A DNA stretch of 64,000 nucleotides from Penelope pileata (lineage: Eukaryota; Chordata; Aves; Galliformes; Cracidae), in assembly GCA_013396635.1 (NCBI GenBank), contig WBMW01000170.1, positions 410,896 through 474,895 of the forward strand, written 5' to 3'. The translations under genes were made by a program, and so were the position numbers. Shown here piece by piece: positions 49,366-63,111 of this stretch. Under the pieces are notes generated by a model. It saw only the letters and a program-made list of their open reading frames with translations, had not been told where the DNA came from and made no database searches. Every line of letters begins with the position of its first letter. Positions within the stretch are counted from its first letter, which is position 1.

Positions 49366-52300
49366 TTGTACAGTATCCTCCTCCTCTATAAATAAATAGT
49401 ATATAACCTTTGTACTCTAGAGGCCTAGTAAAGACCCTAGCAGGACATCACACAACCTCTTAATATAACTTCCCAGCTATTTGTGGAACTCTGCCTCAGT
49501 GTCACTGAGAAACAGAGTTGGAGGTGACAGTTCAGATTTTGCATCCTCCTTCCGGAGAGCCATTTCAGTCAGGCAGCCAGTTGTGTATCTTACCGTGCAT
49601 TTATAGCTTAAGGAATCATTGGCAGATGAAAATAGTCCTGGGTACAGCAGAGATGGACAGAGGTGAAGGCAAAGGTACAGCTCTGTTTTTTCTTTAAGAT
49701 ACTGAAATTGAATGTCTGTTTACTAGGTTTCTGTTTCAATGAAAATGATAAAGATAATAAATGTTTGTATGATGTAGTTCAGAGAAGATGTAATTTAGAA
49801 CATTAAAATATTTAAGTGGACTCTCAAATACCATTTAAAGTAGATGTTATATTAAAATTGCATATTAAAACAAAATACAAATTTTCACTTCCTTCACTGT
49901 CACTTTGATGATTGAAAATAGTTTTTGATTATTTTTCAGTTTCTGATTTTTGTCTGCATAGATATATAAACTTACAAGCCTAATGAATCTTAACTTCCAA
50001 AATTAAACTTCTTTCTGTTCACATAATTAAAATAAAAATGTGTAAAATGCTGGTTTACCATTTTCATATAGCCATACTGTTTCCAGGTGCTCATCAACCC
50101 TGTGGTATTCATGAGCTGGTATATCACTATCAGAAGAAAACGTACATCCAACTACAGGAAGGCATTCTTATGTCTTTTTTCTGGAGTGTCAGGTCTCAGG
50201 TGAGCTGAGAATATGACCTGAGAGTACGAAGTCACCAAACCTGCCGCATGCCAGTGAATCAGCTTTTGTTTGAAGGAGCAGTTTTGAAACATCTTCAGTT
50301 TGTGCCTGCTAAACGTGTTCCATGAGGAGAGTGGATACTGAGATCCTCCCAGGTCTCTAGAAAGGCCAGATTTCTTCCTAGCGTGTGTGAACTTATTCTC
50401 TGAGCCACCAGCCATATCTCATCTCTGTATCCATCCTCCTTGGGCCACCGATCACGGGTTGAGAACAGCAGATCTCCCACCACCCATGCTTTAGGCAGAG
50501 TGTTGGTACCTGCTGCCTTCAGAAGGCACAGAAGCCAGGGGCTGACATACAGACCAGCAGACAGGCAAGCACTGCTCATTTTTCTGTGTAATGGAATCAG
50601 AAACTGGTTTGGGGCAACAGGTTGCACTCATTGCAAGGACATAACGTTTTTCCTGTGGCTAGGATTCGGTGGCTTTTTGGGAACTGCTCAGGGTGGGCCT
50701 CTCTGAGATGTGGAGGACACACTTGTGTAATTTTTGTCATATGCCTAAACTTCTCAAGTCATTCCTGTGTGGTGTTAGTTCTAAACAGCACAGAGTTTGT
50801 TGAATTGGTCACGCACATTGTACTTTATCAGGGCAGGGATGCAATTAAGGAGAATTCAGGAGTACAGTTGAGAACGCAGGTTCAATTTGCATCGTGCTAC
50901 TCCAGTGACACTTGTTTGAATAATATTAGTTGGAATGCTTGTGGTAAAGCAGCCACTGAATTCAGTGTAGTGTTCTGGAAAACTTAACAGTATTTCAGGC
51001 TAAAGCAGCATGTACCACTAGCTAGTAAAAAGTAGAGGGCGATCTTTTTCTGAAGTGAATTTTGCCAGATTTTAGACATAGTTTCTGTTTTTTTATGGTT
51101 ATACCTGCAATCAGTGACTCAGTTGATATATCATTTAGTTTACATACTTCATCTAGATCCTTGGAGCTAGATAAAGGTATGTTAGTGCCTAGTATGTCTG
51201 CTGAGAGGACTGTTTTTACACTGATTACGCAAAGAAAATCAAAATTAAATATTTTCTTATACTCTGTGATTCTTCCAATGTTCTACTATTGAATTAATAA
51301 ATATTCTGTGCAAAAATTACAACTGAAACATTAAATACCACTGGAAGGGAAGCTTCAGTGTGTTTTATGGATACTTTGGGTTTTTTTCTTGTTCCTCTGT
51401 GACTACATAACACTGCATTTTTGGGAGGGTGAAAACGCAAAAGGCAGCTCTTGGAACCACGACGCAGACTTGTTTTAATCACTGGTCTTTGTGCAGATTG
51501 ACTGCTCTTGACTTTGCTCCACGTCTCTGCTGCTTGGCATTAAAAATGGCTTGTAGTGTTTCAGAGTCCCAGAGTACGTGGCCTCGGTTATGTGGGTATA
51601 TTCGGTGAGAATTAACGGTGCCAGTGGAATTCAGAGTTGATAAATGCTACCATTACTGTACAATTACATATTAAGCGTTACCTGCATTACCCTCTCAGGA
51701 CAACACGCTGCACTCCCAGGGAAGGAACACATAACGTGACGTGAAGAAAATGAGAACATATTTAAATGGGATGTCTCCAGGATAGTCTAGGGAGAGATTA
51801 AACTGGAATTCAGCTTAAGTCTCGTGTAGATAGATGTGCTAGTGAAGAATTAACAAAATGGGAGAGCTGAAGGGATATGCTTAGCTTGCCATTTTTCCCC
51901 CAGCTGGTAAAATCTGGTATATCATTTCTAATGTAATATTGTTTGAATACGGTGCTCTGTTTTGGTTTGCTTTTAGTTTCTCTGAGAAAATAATTCCAAG
52001 GCTTCTGTTCTTTTCCTGTTGCTGTTGAACAAGGTTTCTTTCAGCAGTGTCTAGCTGGTTGAGTTAGGATAGGAAAAAGTGCTGTGAAATACAGTGTATA
52101 AATAAACAAAAGCACTGCGGCTTTTTATGTGTTTGTTCCCTGCTAACTTCTTCTTGTGATGATAATCTCAGTAATTATTTATAACTGTATGAAAACAGTG
52201 GCTATCTGCACAAATTCCAAGAAGACACACCTGATTTAGTTGTGCATAGGAGGAAAGGAAAATATATTAAATTTTTCTCTTTTTAATTCCTGATTTAAAT

Positions 52301-52854
52301 CCGTTGAGCACTGTTGTTCTTCTAACAGTAATGCACAGACAAAAGAGCAGACTGTCACCAGCAACAGTCCCTTAATTTGTATTTCAGAGGATAAACACAT
52401 AGAGAACACGTTTTATGGATACGTACATGCACAGATTTGTTCGTGCATTGGTTACAGTGGTGATACAGTAAAACTCCAGACAGAGTGAAGCAGAATGAAA
52501 TCCCTAGCAGTATTACGATACGTAGGTTGTGGTTACAATTGGAGAAAACCTTTTTAATCTGTGAAATGGGCACTCACTTTGTAGGCATGCAGAATACAGT
52601 GCAAGCACTGGCACCCCCATTCCTAGAGAAAGCAAGGAACTATGATACGTAAGAGGCTGTAGGACACATGACATACGGAGGAGTTAGCCAGAACGCAGCT
52701 GGCTTTGAGAGTCTGAAGAAAAGGCAAGGCACTGTGTGTACAGAGGATCAGGCTCACGCTGGCTTCTCAGTACTGGTGGCACAAAACGTAATTTCCTTAC
52801 AGAAACAGATCAGTTTGAGGTGATAGGTTTGATGGTGGAAGCTAAGTATTAATT
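49366..52854. other. Unique non-coding sequence
   Basis: A GC-richer patch at 50420-50700 has opposing open frames (minus 110 codons at 50295-50627) without known motifs. Nothing else is supported. Confidence 0.5.
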
Positions 52855-52914
52855 CTCTTTTTTTTATTATTTATAATAAAATAATAAAATCTTTTTTATT
52901 ATTTATAATTTAGG
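52855..52914. repeat. AT-rich direct duplication
   Basis: The unit TCTTTTTTATTATTTATAAT occurs twice about 35 bp apart, with an extra run of T in the first copy and AAAATAATAAAA between. It probably arose by slippage or a local duplication. Confidence 0.7.
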
Positions 52915-55296
52915 AAGTTGATATTTATTTTATTTTACATTATCTTTTAAAAATACAAGTCGTAAAGCATAATAATGTTGGGAAAATGGATTTACAGGAA
53001 TTTGTATCCATTGCAAGAAAAAGATATACGAAGAAAAGAAAATTATTTCCATTTTGATCTGTTCAACTTGGCATTGTGTGTTTAAGAAAGCAATCTATGC
53101 TTGGGAGCCCAATTTGTACTGATAATCCTAAAAAAGATTTTGAGGAGGGAAAGAATGTATCAGAAGCGATTTCTGGAAAATGTCATTAGCAAGACTAAAT
53201 ACTCCTCCTCCCTTAAAAATCAAATCACAGCAAAGCGTCCTGCAGAGAGTTTTGTTTTTTGTAGCCAAACCAGAACCGTTCATAGGCAACCACCAGGGTC
53301 CAGGCAAGGAATATACAAATTTCTATCCGAATGGGGACAGATGTAATTAAGTGCACACATACCTTTAGGTGATTTTTTAATTCATATGTGTGCTTTCAGT
53401 GCAGTGCTTGTAACAAATGTTTTGTCTATTCAGTACCTGAAGCAGGTGCTTAGTGGAAACTGTCACAGTTGTATCTCAGAACTCAGGGTCCTGGTGTACT
53501 ACTCCCTTTGACTTGAAGGACACAGTCGGGCTAATTGTGAATGATTTTAGTATATTGTAAGCTGATTAAAAAAAATTTTCACATGTTTTGGTGACTAACA
53601 GCAGCTGCTATTTAGAGTATTGTATTAATACTATTTATGTCTTTAGAAGCACAGAAACACGAGAAAAAGAAATATGAGTGAAGTTAATGTTTTGTTGGCG
53701 TAGTGTTATTTGAACATTTTCTTTTAAGATAGCAAGCCTCATATGATTGTTTTTTAATGAGCCATACCTTAGGAAGGATTGAAAGAATATGTGAATAATA
53801 CAGCAACTAGGGCAAGCTGATGATATGTTAAAAAGCTGTAATACCTTAGCAAAAGGAATGCATCCTTATTTGAAATTAGAAAGTTGTGAAGTTTTAAAAG
53901 TAGTAAAAAACAGATCAGATTCCATCGTGAGTGCGCTTTGCTTCTTAATTAAAAGATATTTTACCAGTGACATTTACAGGCTTTTTCTCTGTTGGATTTG
54001 CTGCTGCTTCTGCCAGCAGCCATTTTTTTTTTAACAGCTCTCACACAGAAAGAATGAGAAAACACATTTCTGCACAACATTCTGAAGTGGTATAAAGTGA
54101 GGGTTCAACCACTGAAAAAGAAAGATATCATGGTTTAACATGACTTAATCTGTACAGAAGATTGTTAGCTTTTCTCATGGTAATTTTGGCACTAGGTCTT
54201 CCTGGAAGCAAGGTTTGTGGTTTGTATTTTTCCTAATAAGTTTACAGACATGAAGGTGACAGAAAAGACCATTATTATAATGTGTCCTTACTCACCAAGC
54301 ATGGTCCTGGTTTCCTCTGGCTAAAATTATCTTCACAAAAGCTTTCAAACAGAAGAAGAAGGTGTATTTTTGCTGGGATGTTTAGAGTAATTACAAACAT
54401 AGTAAACATTTTTGTCTCTACAACTGGATTTTTCAGTTCAGTGATGCAATATGAAATGAACTGAGCAGTTAACGATAGAACCTTTGAACAGTCCTGAGAG
54501 AGAGTTTGGGATTGTTCGTAGGTAACAAAGCATGGTGTAGAAGATAGATTATTTCTTCCCACCAGCTAATTTCATGCATGTAATGCAACAGGATTTCTTT
54601 ACTTCAAATACTTGTGCTGGATCTTCTAGCAACTGAGAAGACAGTTGATGGAAACCAGAATGTGTAAGTTTGATACTTGCTGCAGATCTCATCAGAATAT
54701 TTTATTCTTTCTGTACAGTCTGATATTGCTCTGCAGCGGAGGGAATTCATGATTTGGTTACCAACTCATAGGGATTCTTTATTGATTTTGTTTAAAATAG
54801 TGGATCAGATTAGTAATGTGTCAAGTCAAGACCGTACAGCATAAGTAGATCGATGCTTGGGGTTGCTGCCTTGCATGCTCACCTGACAAAGTCACAAAAA
54901 ATGAAGATTATTGCTTTTATTAAAGTCCTCTGATTAGTAGGAAGGACATTTTTCCAGTTTTTTTAAGCAATGGTCATATTTTTAACAGTGTGTCACTGAA
55001 AACACATCTAACAAGAGAAAATTAAATGAGCTTCAGACTTAGGCCCGAACATAACCTGAGCACGAAATGTTATGGTTAAGAAGCTTTTGTAGATGAGACT
55101 TTATTTTAAAATTGCCTTCACTTAGTTCAATCTTGTATGGAGCCAGTTGATATTTGATTCTGATGAGTTGGGATGTTGTCTTTAATAGCTCAGTGCAATT
55201 TTCAGATATGCCACTAATGAAGCTTGACAGTGCTTATGTTCCTGGAGGCATGGAGAATAAAAGTAATTCTGAACAAAATTCTTTTCTCTATTTTAG
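52915..55296. other. Unique AT-rich non-coding sequence
   Basis: No supported feature. Short open frames at 53101-53346 and 53825-54034 have no domain or splice support. Confidence 0.5.
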
Positions 55297-55407
55297 GTTC
55301 GCTGATAAGGTGCAAACCAGAATCTGCTTGCCATTGTCTGTTCCAGATCTGATTCAGAGCTAACAAGGGAGACTGAGAAGTAGTGTGACTCCAAACAGAA
55401 GCATGTG
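55297..55407 (+). ncRNA. Candidate non-coding exon (lncRNA or 5' UTR)
   Basis: An acceptor with a pyrimidine tract (CTTTTCTCTATTTTAG, ending 55296) precedes 111 bp and a near-perfect donor G|GTAAGT at 55408. All three + frames contain stops, so this is not an internal coding exon; it would suit a long non-coding RNA or an untranslated leader exon. No neighbouring exon could be paired with it. Both signals are seen directly, but use in a transcript is unproven. Confidence 0.3.
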
Positions 55408-58400
55408 GTAAGTCAGTCACCTATGTCTGTTAAGAAGTTGAGAACGTGATTCTTTACGTGAGCAGATTTTTTTTCTGCTTCTTTGTAGTTAAAGCGTGCT
55501 TTTAAGAAACATTGCTAAAAACACAGTAGGCCATTCACATTCTGGAAATTGTTCATACTTTCAGAAAGCTGGCAAATGAAAACCAGCACATTCTTGCAAG
55601 ATATACTTATTTAGGACATCCTGCCACAGACAGAACTTCTAGAAAACTTCTCAGCCCTTCAGCATTGTGTTCTGGTTTTGGTCAAGTGTAGCACAGTGCT
55701 CTTTGATACTATGCAGCTTCCACACTCTTTCAGCGTTAATTATTTGCCTATTTCTGTTAGCAACATCTTTCTTGGTAAGTCTACATTCCTCTGCATGTCA
55801 GAAGGAATAGTCTTATATTCAAACTCTGTTGAATAACATCATCTACTTCAGGAGTTTCTCATTGCTTTCAGAACTACATATTGACTACTATACAGCAAAA
55901 TTTAAATAAAGCTAGTCCTACAACACACACCTAATACTTACATACGCACATAAGTATATCTAAATATGCTTTACAGGCTTTTGATTTTCTTCCTGAACTC
56001 TTAAAAGATTCATTTTAATGTGGTAATCATATGGCTTTTAATAAATAGTATTAAATAGTTCTTAAATGTACTGATACTTTCATTCTAGCATGCACAATTC
56101 CCTTACACTTCAAGGATTGTTTATTGCTTGACTTTATTAAAGCCTGCTAATGTGTTTAAAAGGGATTGAGAGATCACACAGCTTTCCCTTTACACCAGTT
56201 TTGATCTGTATTTTTTTAAATACTTACATTAATGTATATTACAGAAAATATACACAGGTGATTAAAAAAAAAAAAGCTGTGTCACTTTTATGTCACTGGA
56301 AACTAGGGTACAAGTATGTACCCTGCTCATGTTAGTCGGCATATGAACATGTAGATATCACCTAAAAATAAAGTGAATATAGATAGGTAGTTTCTAACTA
56401 TGATGCTTAACCGTGACATAGAGAGCCCAATTCCTTAAGGAAAAAAAAAAAATGTAAAAGAATCATTTGGATCAATTCTTCCTCAATTTTCTTCTCTGTA
56501 GAAATCTTGTACAAGTATCTACGTACACCACCCTTTTCCAGAGCTTCTTTTCATCTCCTGTTTTGATAACTGCTACACTTTGTTGGTGTTCTTCACCCCC
56601 ATTGGGCCCAAGCAGCAACTTTCCATTTATCAGTACTGCTTACTGTTGGCATTTCTATAAAAGCAGTAAAGAACAGATTATGTCTAGAGTTGCACCACTG
56701 ATAAGGCACAGGAGTGTCTTTCTACATTATCTAGCCTTCTTGATTTTGTTCTAGTCACACTGTTCCCTAACTTTCTCTGATTGACGCTAGGTATCCTCTG
56801 AACTGGTGTGCATATGCAGTTCCTTGCCTGTACGTGCTTTATCTGTCTCGGCAGAGTCATGAAAAGCATCTTATGCACCTTAAAATGATGCTGCTTGGCA
56901 GTGCAGTTGGAAAAACAGAGGAACATACCTGACATACCATAATCTGGGGTACAAGCAGAAGAACAGAGGCTAGCTAAGAAGAGGGACTTTCAAAATATTG
57001 GTGTGTTTCTCGTGGTTCACACTTGAGAAAAAGACATTTCAGAAATTCATCCAATGCAAATACAGAGCCTGAGACAGAATTGGAAACAGCTGTAACCCCT
57101 GTCTCAGTGACATACAGCTGTAGTAGTGCAGTGAGTACTACTCTGTAGTGCAATGAGGTAGAGCTGTAGCTTTATTTCTATAAGGGCACCACCTCTACAA
57201 AATAAATTGGACAACTCTTGATGTAAGGGATTAGTATTTTATCATCATGATGCTCTTCTGGCAGACATACATGAATTCCTTTTGTCAGCTATACAGAGTA
57301 GCTTTGCTGTGGTAACATCTCTTTTGACCTCCTCAGGCACAGGCAGAGAAGACAATAGGCTAACCGAAGTAAACTTCTGCATTTAACTACCGTGTGATTA
57401 CCTTGATTGCCTTCACAGACTCACTCTTTGCTTACTCCCTTCCTCTCTCTTGCTTCATTCCTTCAGCAGCAGTTTCCTCTGGTTCCTGGTACAGAGAAGT
57501 CTGGTGTCAGTGCAATGTGTGCACTCTGCAGTAGCTGATTTCTGTCTCAGCTGTTTTTTCAAAGACTGAAAACATTTGCTGCCTTCCTTACCTACTCATT
57601 CGTATCTCCAAAGTAGGACACTGCCCAAAATATGTGGCTTGGCAGAGGTCCCATTACAGAAGTCACCACGGAGGAGAGTGGTAAGCCTAACCTCTGGAGT
57701 TACAGAAGCCAGTCAACAAGTCATAACGTTCCTTCATATTTGCCGTTGATCATGAGGAATTCCAGGAGGGAAAAAGTTAAAAAAGAAATCCTGTGAAACT
57801 CAGAATTATGTTTTTTTAAAATGCATGAGTCAGTGTTTACTGTAAAGTTCTTTTTTGACTCTACAGACTGAACAAGGAAGGAAACAAAACATTTGAGCTC
57901 TCTGTGTAAGGCAGCTACTTTCTCTGTGCCTTTTTCTTTCCTCTGTTTAATTCCCAATACCCTAGAGATAGAGTTTCCTCCCTTAGCAGGGACTGTGACC
58001 TTAAAAATAGCCAGTTCCAAAATAAACACAGCAAAAAACCACTTCAATTGTTTCACATATGTTGTAAGTAACCAAAACTGCGTCCTTGCTGAAGCTGAAA
58101 TTCATAAGGTTTTGAAGCTTTTGTTTCTCTGGGACTTAGCGTTATTTTGCGTTCATGCCACGTATCACTCCTTCTAAAGAAATCCATTAAAACCTAGGAT
58201 GCTATTTACCAGTGATTTGTCTCTGTCCATACCACTGTGGCAGAGTTTCAAGAGGACAAACTTTGACTTCAGTTCAGTGCTGGGTGGGCCTCGCATCGTA
58301 CAGGGAAGTGGTGATCCCAGGGCCTCCTCGTGGATGCCTCTGGGCTTATCTCATGCCCATAGGCCTCACTGCTGCTCAGGGCCAGCTGGAAGAGCTGTTG

Positions 58401-61400
58401 ACTCCTTGAACAGAAAGCTTTTCCTGTCACTTTTGCTTCCAGTTTTAAAACGCCATTCTCCGATCTGGTTACATGAAGGAGGCGGTGGTTCTGCCCAGAC
58501 TTCTGCTCCGAATTGAGGCCTTGATAGTCACCCCATCCAAGTGGACCTCTAGGCTGTCTCATTGCCACCACTGCCTTCTCTTCCATCTGCAATTGGACCA
58601 GAGTTCACAGTTTTTACTAAAGCCTTTTCCAGGAAAGCAGCTTATCATTAAACAGATGTAACGGGAAAAAACAAACAAACAACAACTACCAAAGCTGCTA
58701 CATTATCAGCAGGCTGGCGTCCACATGTTAAAGCCTTTCCCAGCTCCCTGTTAAGGGCTGTGCTGGTGATTTAGGAGCCCTCCAGTGGTGTACAACCAAT
58801 AAGGACAGAAGGATGGGAGAAAGGACATTCAAGTCCACAAAGTAATTCCTCTCTGACAAGGAAGAGGAATATTTTCCAAGTCTGGCCAGTGAGCTGTTGT
58901 GCATACATTGTTGCATGGAAAATTTAGTCAGGTGTTAGGAATACAGCTCAGACAGCAGAAGCGTCTTCTGACTTTGTTAAGAAAGGTTGTTTAAAACTAG
59001 TAGAGATTCAAGAGTAACAGGCTCTTGGGTCTTCAAAAATATTTCAAACACTTCTTCCACAAACACTGAGTAGTACTTGTGCAGACTCAATAAATGCAAG
59101 CATTCCCTGTGCTTTTCAAGGCTTGAATTCTTACTACAGGAGTGAGTTTTCTACCTCTTCCCACGTGAGTATGCCAGCTAAATCTGTGTAGAAAATATTC
59201 GGACACTGAAGTACTTTCCTCTGAATGTAGTCTAAAATCTTTCATTTATTTAGAAGAAGGTGTTAAAGCATTTTGAAGTCTCAGAGCAAGACTATTAAAC
59301 TTTTCTGATTAACGCAGACAGCTTGGTTCTTTTAGGTGTAGGGGAAAGAGGAACAGCAAGCAAATGAGCAGGGAGAAATAGCAAGTGAACATTTTGTGTA
59401 CTTTTCCATCTAAGATGTAACAGGGTTTGTGAAGGTTTTTTAATCCATCGTGTTAGCCTAATCCACAGGGAAGTCATTTTGAAATTAAATATACCAAAGC
59501 ATTTATGATTTACAAAGAGGGAAAAAATAAAAGCCTTAAAAAGTATCTTGGGTTTGATCTGTTTGTCGCTATGAAAATATTGACTAAAGGCAAAAGAATG
59601 GCCTTCATTTAGATTATTATTGTTGGCTTGCTTTAATGCTTTCTTATTAAGGACAAACTCCCATTTAAATGTGAAATTAACTCTTTCACTGTTGCTAAGG
59701 AATAAAACACTGAAACTTTGCACATAAAACTCCTGCAAGTAACGATTCTAACCTAGATAATCTGTATGTGGCTTTCTACTCAGGAGCCTTTGAAAAGTAA
59801 AAAGCTTACTTGGAACAGATTATACAGAGTGTATGCTTCAAAATATCTTTAAAAGGAGCCTCCCCCATAAACTTAGAAACATGCTGTTAATTACACTTTC
59901 ATAGAAGTAGTTCAGAGAATAAATACTTTAGGGGAAAAGAAAAGGAATATTTAAAATCTTACATACTCTGAGTTACATGTGTAAAATAAGTATCTGTCTG
60001 CACTGAAGAGTTAGTTAACTAGAGAACTAACTCCGTTGGTACTGGTAACTTAGCATCAGTCGCTCACCAGAACCTCTAGTTTTGTCGAGTGGTGCTTTTG
60101 ACTTAAGTCAACTAGTCCTTCAGCTTTCGGAGCCTGATGTGAAGTGCAAGTGCTACTGATGTTTACATTGGTAATGCAATAGAGACGTGGTGAGAGACTT
60201 CAAACTTGAGTTAACACAGTGCACCAGCTGCTAATCCAGTCATGCTGTGCCACAAATCAAATCATTCTGGTAGTCCAAGCACTGTTTTCCAGTGTAGTCG
60301 CTGTCACACAAGTAAGAACTAGGTTGAAGTCTGTGCCAAAAACGTGTCTTAGCAAAACTTAACCAAACCAGATTCTGGTTGGCCATTGTGGATCCCAGAA
60401 ACTGTCTGCATGTGGCAGTGCAAGGGATCAGCTCCTAAGGCAGATAAACCAGTCCCTCACACACACCATGCTGCAGTGGCTATGCTGCTGCTATTACTAT
60501 CTATATTTGTTAGTTTGAACCCCATTCAGGTAGTTGAAAACTCATTAAAGTTAGTATGGGAATGACTAGCTAGCTCTGGGTTAGTAATGTGAAGCCCAGT
60601 GTTGCAGAGGAGGCAGACTGGAAGTTTAAGCTATCTGTTGTTGCTTTGCAGAGAGACAGATGTTTCTGCTGCCATCCCAAGATTCCTGAAAGAAATTTGA
60701 ACTATTTATTCCATTGAATTTCCACTGAATTAACATTAATAATAAAACTAACAGTATTGTTATCACTATAGTATCTGAGGAAGCCTGTTGGCCAGAATGT
60801 TGTATGAACAGGAATGTCTGTTGGGATATTTAATTTCATCCCCCTTGACAATGTGTGATTGTTCTCTTCTGTACATTTTCTGTTAACTGTTAGTGAGCTG
60901 TGTAACTTTGTAGAACAGGGAGCAGACACTCCAGGCCAGTACAAAGCACACAGAAGTCCGTATCTGAAGAACATGCATGGAGAATTTGTAGAGTCAGCAT
61001 TTCACTGTAGTGAACCAAAATGTTCATAATTTCTATCTCATAATTTCCCACCAGCCTTTGTTTTTTGACACTGAGAAGTATTCTTCCTTGTCTCTGCAAC
61101 TGAGAGTAAGCTTTAGGGCTGCTTCTTACCCTACAAGGACCTCTTCTAGTGAGGACATATCTCCTTTAGCTCATCTGTGCAGTCTGGTTTGAAGGCTGTT
61201 TGCTCAGATGTACAGAATCAGCATGTTTTGGCACTTCATGAACATTTCATCACTACAGCACATCCAAGTTTAACTGATGCCTTGTTCACAGTGGGTACAG
61301 AGATCTTAGTGTTAAAGACTGTATCATCACAACATATCTGTTTTGTGTTGTGTTATGCATGTTTTGTTGGAGTTAACAGACACTACTGATTGGTTTGCTA

Positions 61401-62448
61401 TGAGGACAAAGAAGGTGGTAGTTACAGGTGTAGTAGGTATAATTAATAAAGCTTATGATAAGCAGTAAGTTTGTGTTTGGAGTTGTGGACCAGAAATACC
61501 ACTTCCATGCAGAAATTCATTCGCTGTATGGATTTATCATGTGTTTTGTTGTTTTTTTCTTCTCAGCTTCTTTTTCTGTTGTATTTTGTATCTTTGGAGT
61601 TAGGGGGTAGATTTCTTTATCTCAGGAACCTGCAATACTTAAAATATAGGGGGACATTGCTTTATTAAAACAATTACTTTAGTTGTCATAGCAACGAGTC
61701 TTACATAAATGATGAAGAGAAGAGGAAGTATATAAAGAGATACTTTTGGTCGTAATGGTAAATCCACTACTTTTTAAATGAACAAGGAAATACTCTGGGT
61801 TCTGTTGTTGTAGTTCATTTTATTCCAGATGATTTTTACAACTTAATATTATCCAGGTTCACAGTCAAAAAAATACAGCACTTGTACACTCAAAGCTGTA
61901 TCAGTTTCTCACATCTGCATAACTATTAAGCTCCTCCATTAGGAAACAGATTTATCAAAAATGAATGCAGAACTACATACTAAAAAGCCAGACATGACAC
62001 TTCATGTCTATCTGCAAAATACTTTCCTGCCCTTCTCCAAAACTTCGGTCAGATAGGCAGTAACAGCATGAGGGAGTATGCTGTAGTGACCATGAGATGA
62101 TCATTTTGAAGCACTTTGTTACTAATAGTTAATTTTCTTAGAACTTTGCTGTGTTAAAGGATAGTTGGAGACTGAGGAGCATTTTGGGAAGAGATTTTCC
62201 TAGGATCAGCATATATAATTTTCAGCATTTACAAATGGTTAAGAAGTAGTTCACCAAAGAAGTAGAACCCCAAAGACCAAAAAACAATGCTGACAAAATT
62301 TAGAATTTTTTCTCTTTCTCTAGTGATTTAACAGTAATCAAACTTAAACAATATTAATATTCTTTACTGCCAAAAATATTTACTATACTTAAAAAGTCAA
62401 AGAAATATGGCATATTATAATTAAAATCCTTCATCTTTTTATCCCCAT
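55408..62448. other. Long non-coding stretch
   Basis: Unique AT-rich sequence. A GC-richer patch at 58200-58560 gives open frames on both strands without recognised domains and could be a very old repeat. The 147-codon minus frame at 59295-59738 is low-information, lysine- and phenylalanine-rich, and not supported. A-runs lie at about 56265-56276 and 56441-56453. Confidence 0.5.
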
Positions 62449-63111
62449 TACTTGGATGTGCTGGTGGATGAAACACTAGACACAAGCCAGCAGTGTGTGC
62501 TTGCCACCTAGAAGGGCAACTGCATCCTGGGCTGCATCAGAAGAGGGGTGGCCGGCAGGGAGAGGTGATTGTCCCTCTCTGCTCTGCCCTCGTGAGGCCC
62601 CATCTAGAGTACTGCGACCAGGTCTGGGGCTCCCAGCACAAGACATGGAGCTCTTGGAGCAGGTCCAGAGGAGAGCCACGAGCATGATCAAAGGGCTGAA
62701 GCACCTCTCTTACGAAAAAAGGTTGAGGGAATTGGGCTTGTTTAGCTTGGAGAAGGCTCCAGGGAGGCCTCATTGCAGCCTACCAGTATGTGAAGGGAGC
62801 TTATATACAGGAGGGAGATTGACTTTTTACACAGTCTAATAGTGATAGGACAAGGGGAAATGACTTTAAACTAAAAGAGGGGAGATTTAGGTTAGATATC
62901 AAGAGGAAATTCTTTACTCAGAGGGCAGTGAGGCCCTGGCACAGCTGCCCAGAGAAGCTGTGGACGCCCCATCCCTGGAGGCGCTCAAGGCCAGGTTGGA
63001 TGGGCCCTGGGCAGCCTGACCAGTGGGTGGCAGCCCTGCCCACAGCAAGGGGTTGGAATTGGATGATTGTTAATGTCCCTTTCAATCCAAGCCATTTTAA
63101 GATTCTATGAA
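62449..63111 (+). mobile_element. CR1 LINE 3' portion, ORF2 C-terminus plus 3' UTR
   Basis: Across three frames the 62451-62800 part reads as the CR1 reverse-transcriptase C-terminal end: LDVLVDETLDTSQQ, then VIVPLCSALVRPHLEY, then LKHLSYEKRLRELGLFSLEK, matching the family's usual order. A stop follows LAT at about 62509 and frame changes occur near 62660 and 62755, so the protein is broken. The part from about 62930 is the 3' region with the GCCCAGAGAAGCTGTGGA segment and a terminal GATTCTATGA repeat at 63101-63110. The 5' end is truncated, as is usual for CR1. Confidence 0.92.
62451..62800 (+). pseudogene. Broken CR1 reverse-transcriptase C-terminus
   Basis: Fragments of the ORF2 product's C-terminal end are distributed over three frames with an in-frame stop. 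The catalytic reverse-transcriptase core and the endonuclease domain lie upstream in intact CR1 and are missing here. The segment cannot support retrotransposition. Confidence 0.8.

Noticed and set aside
58200..58560. GC-rich patch as an exon or processed gene copy
   Set aside because: Open frames on both strands have no recognisable similarity, and no splice sites or poly-A tail were seen.
59295..59738. 147-codon open frame on the minus strand
   Set aside because: Its composition follows the local AT-rich sequence, and no domain or signal was recognised.
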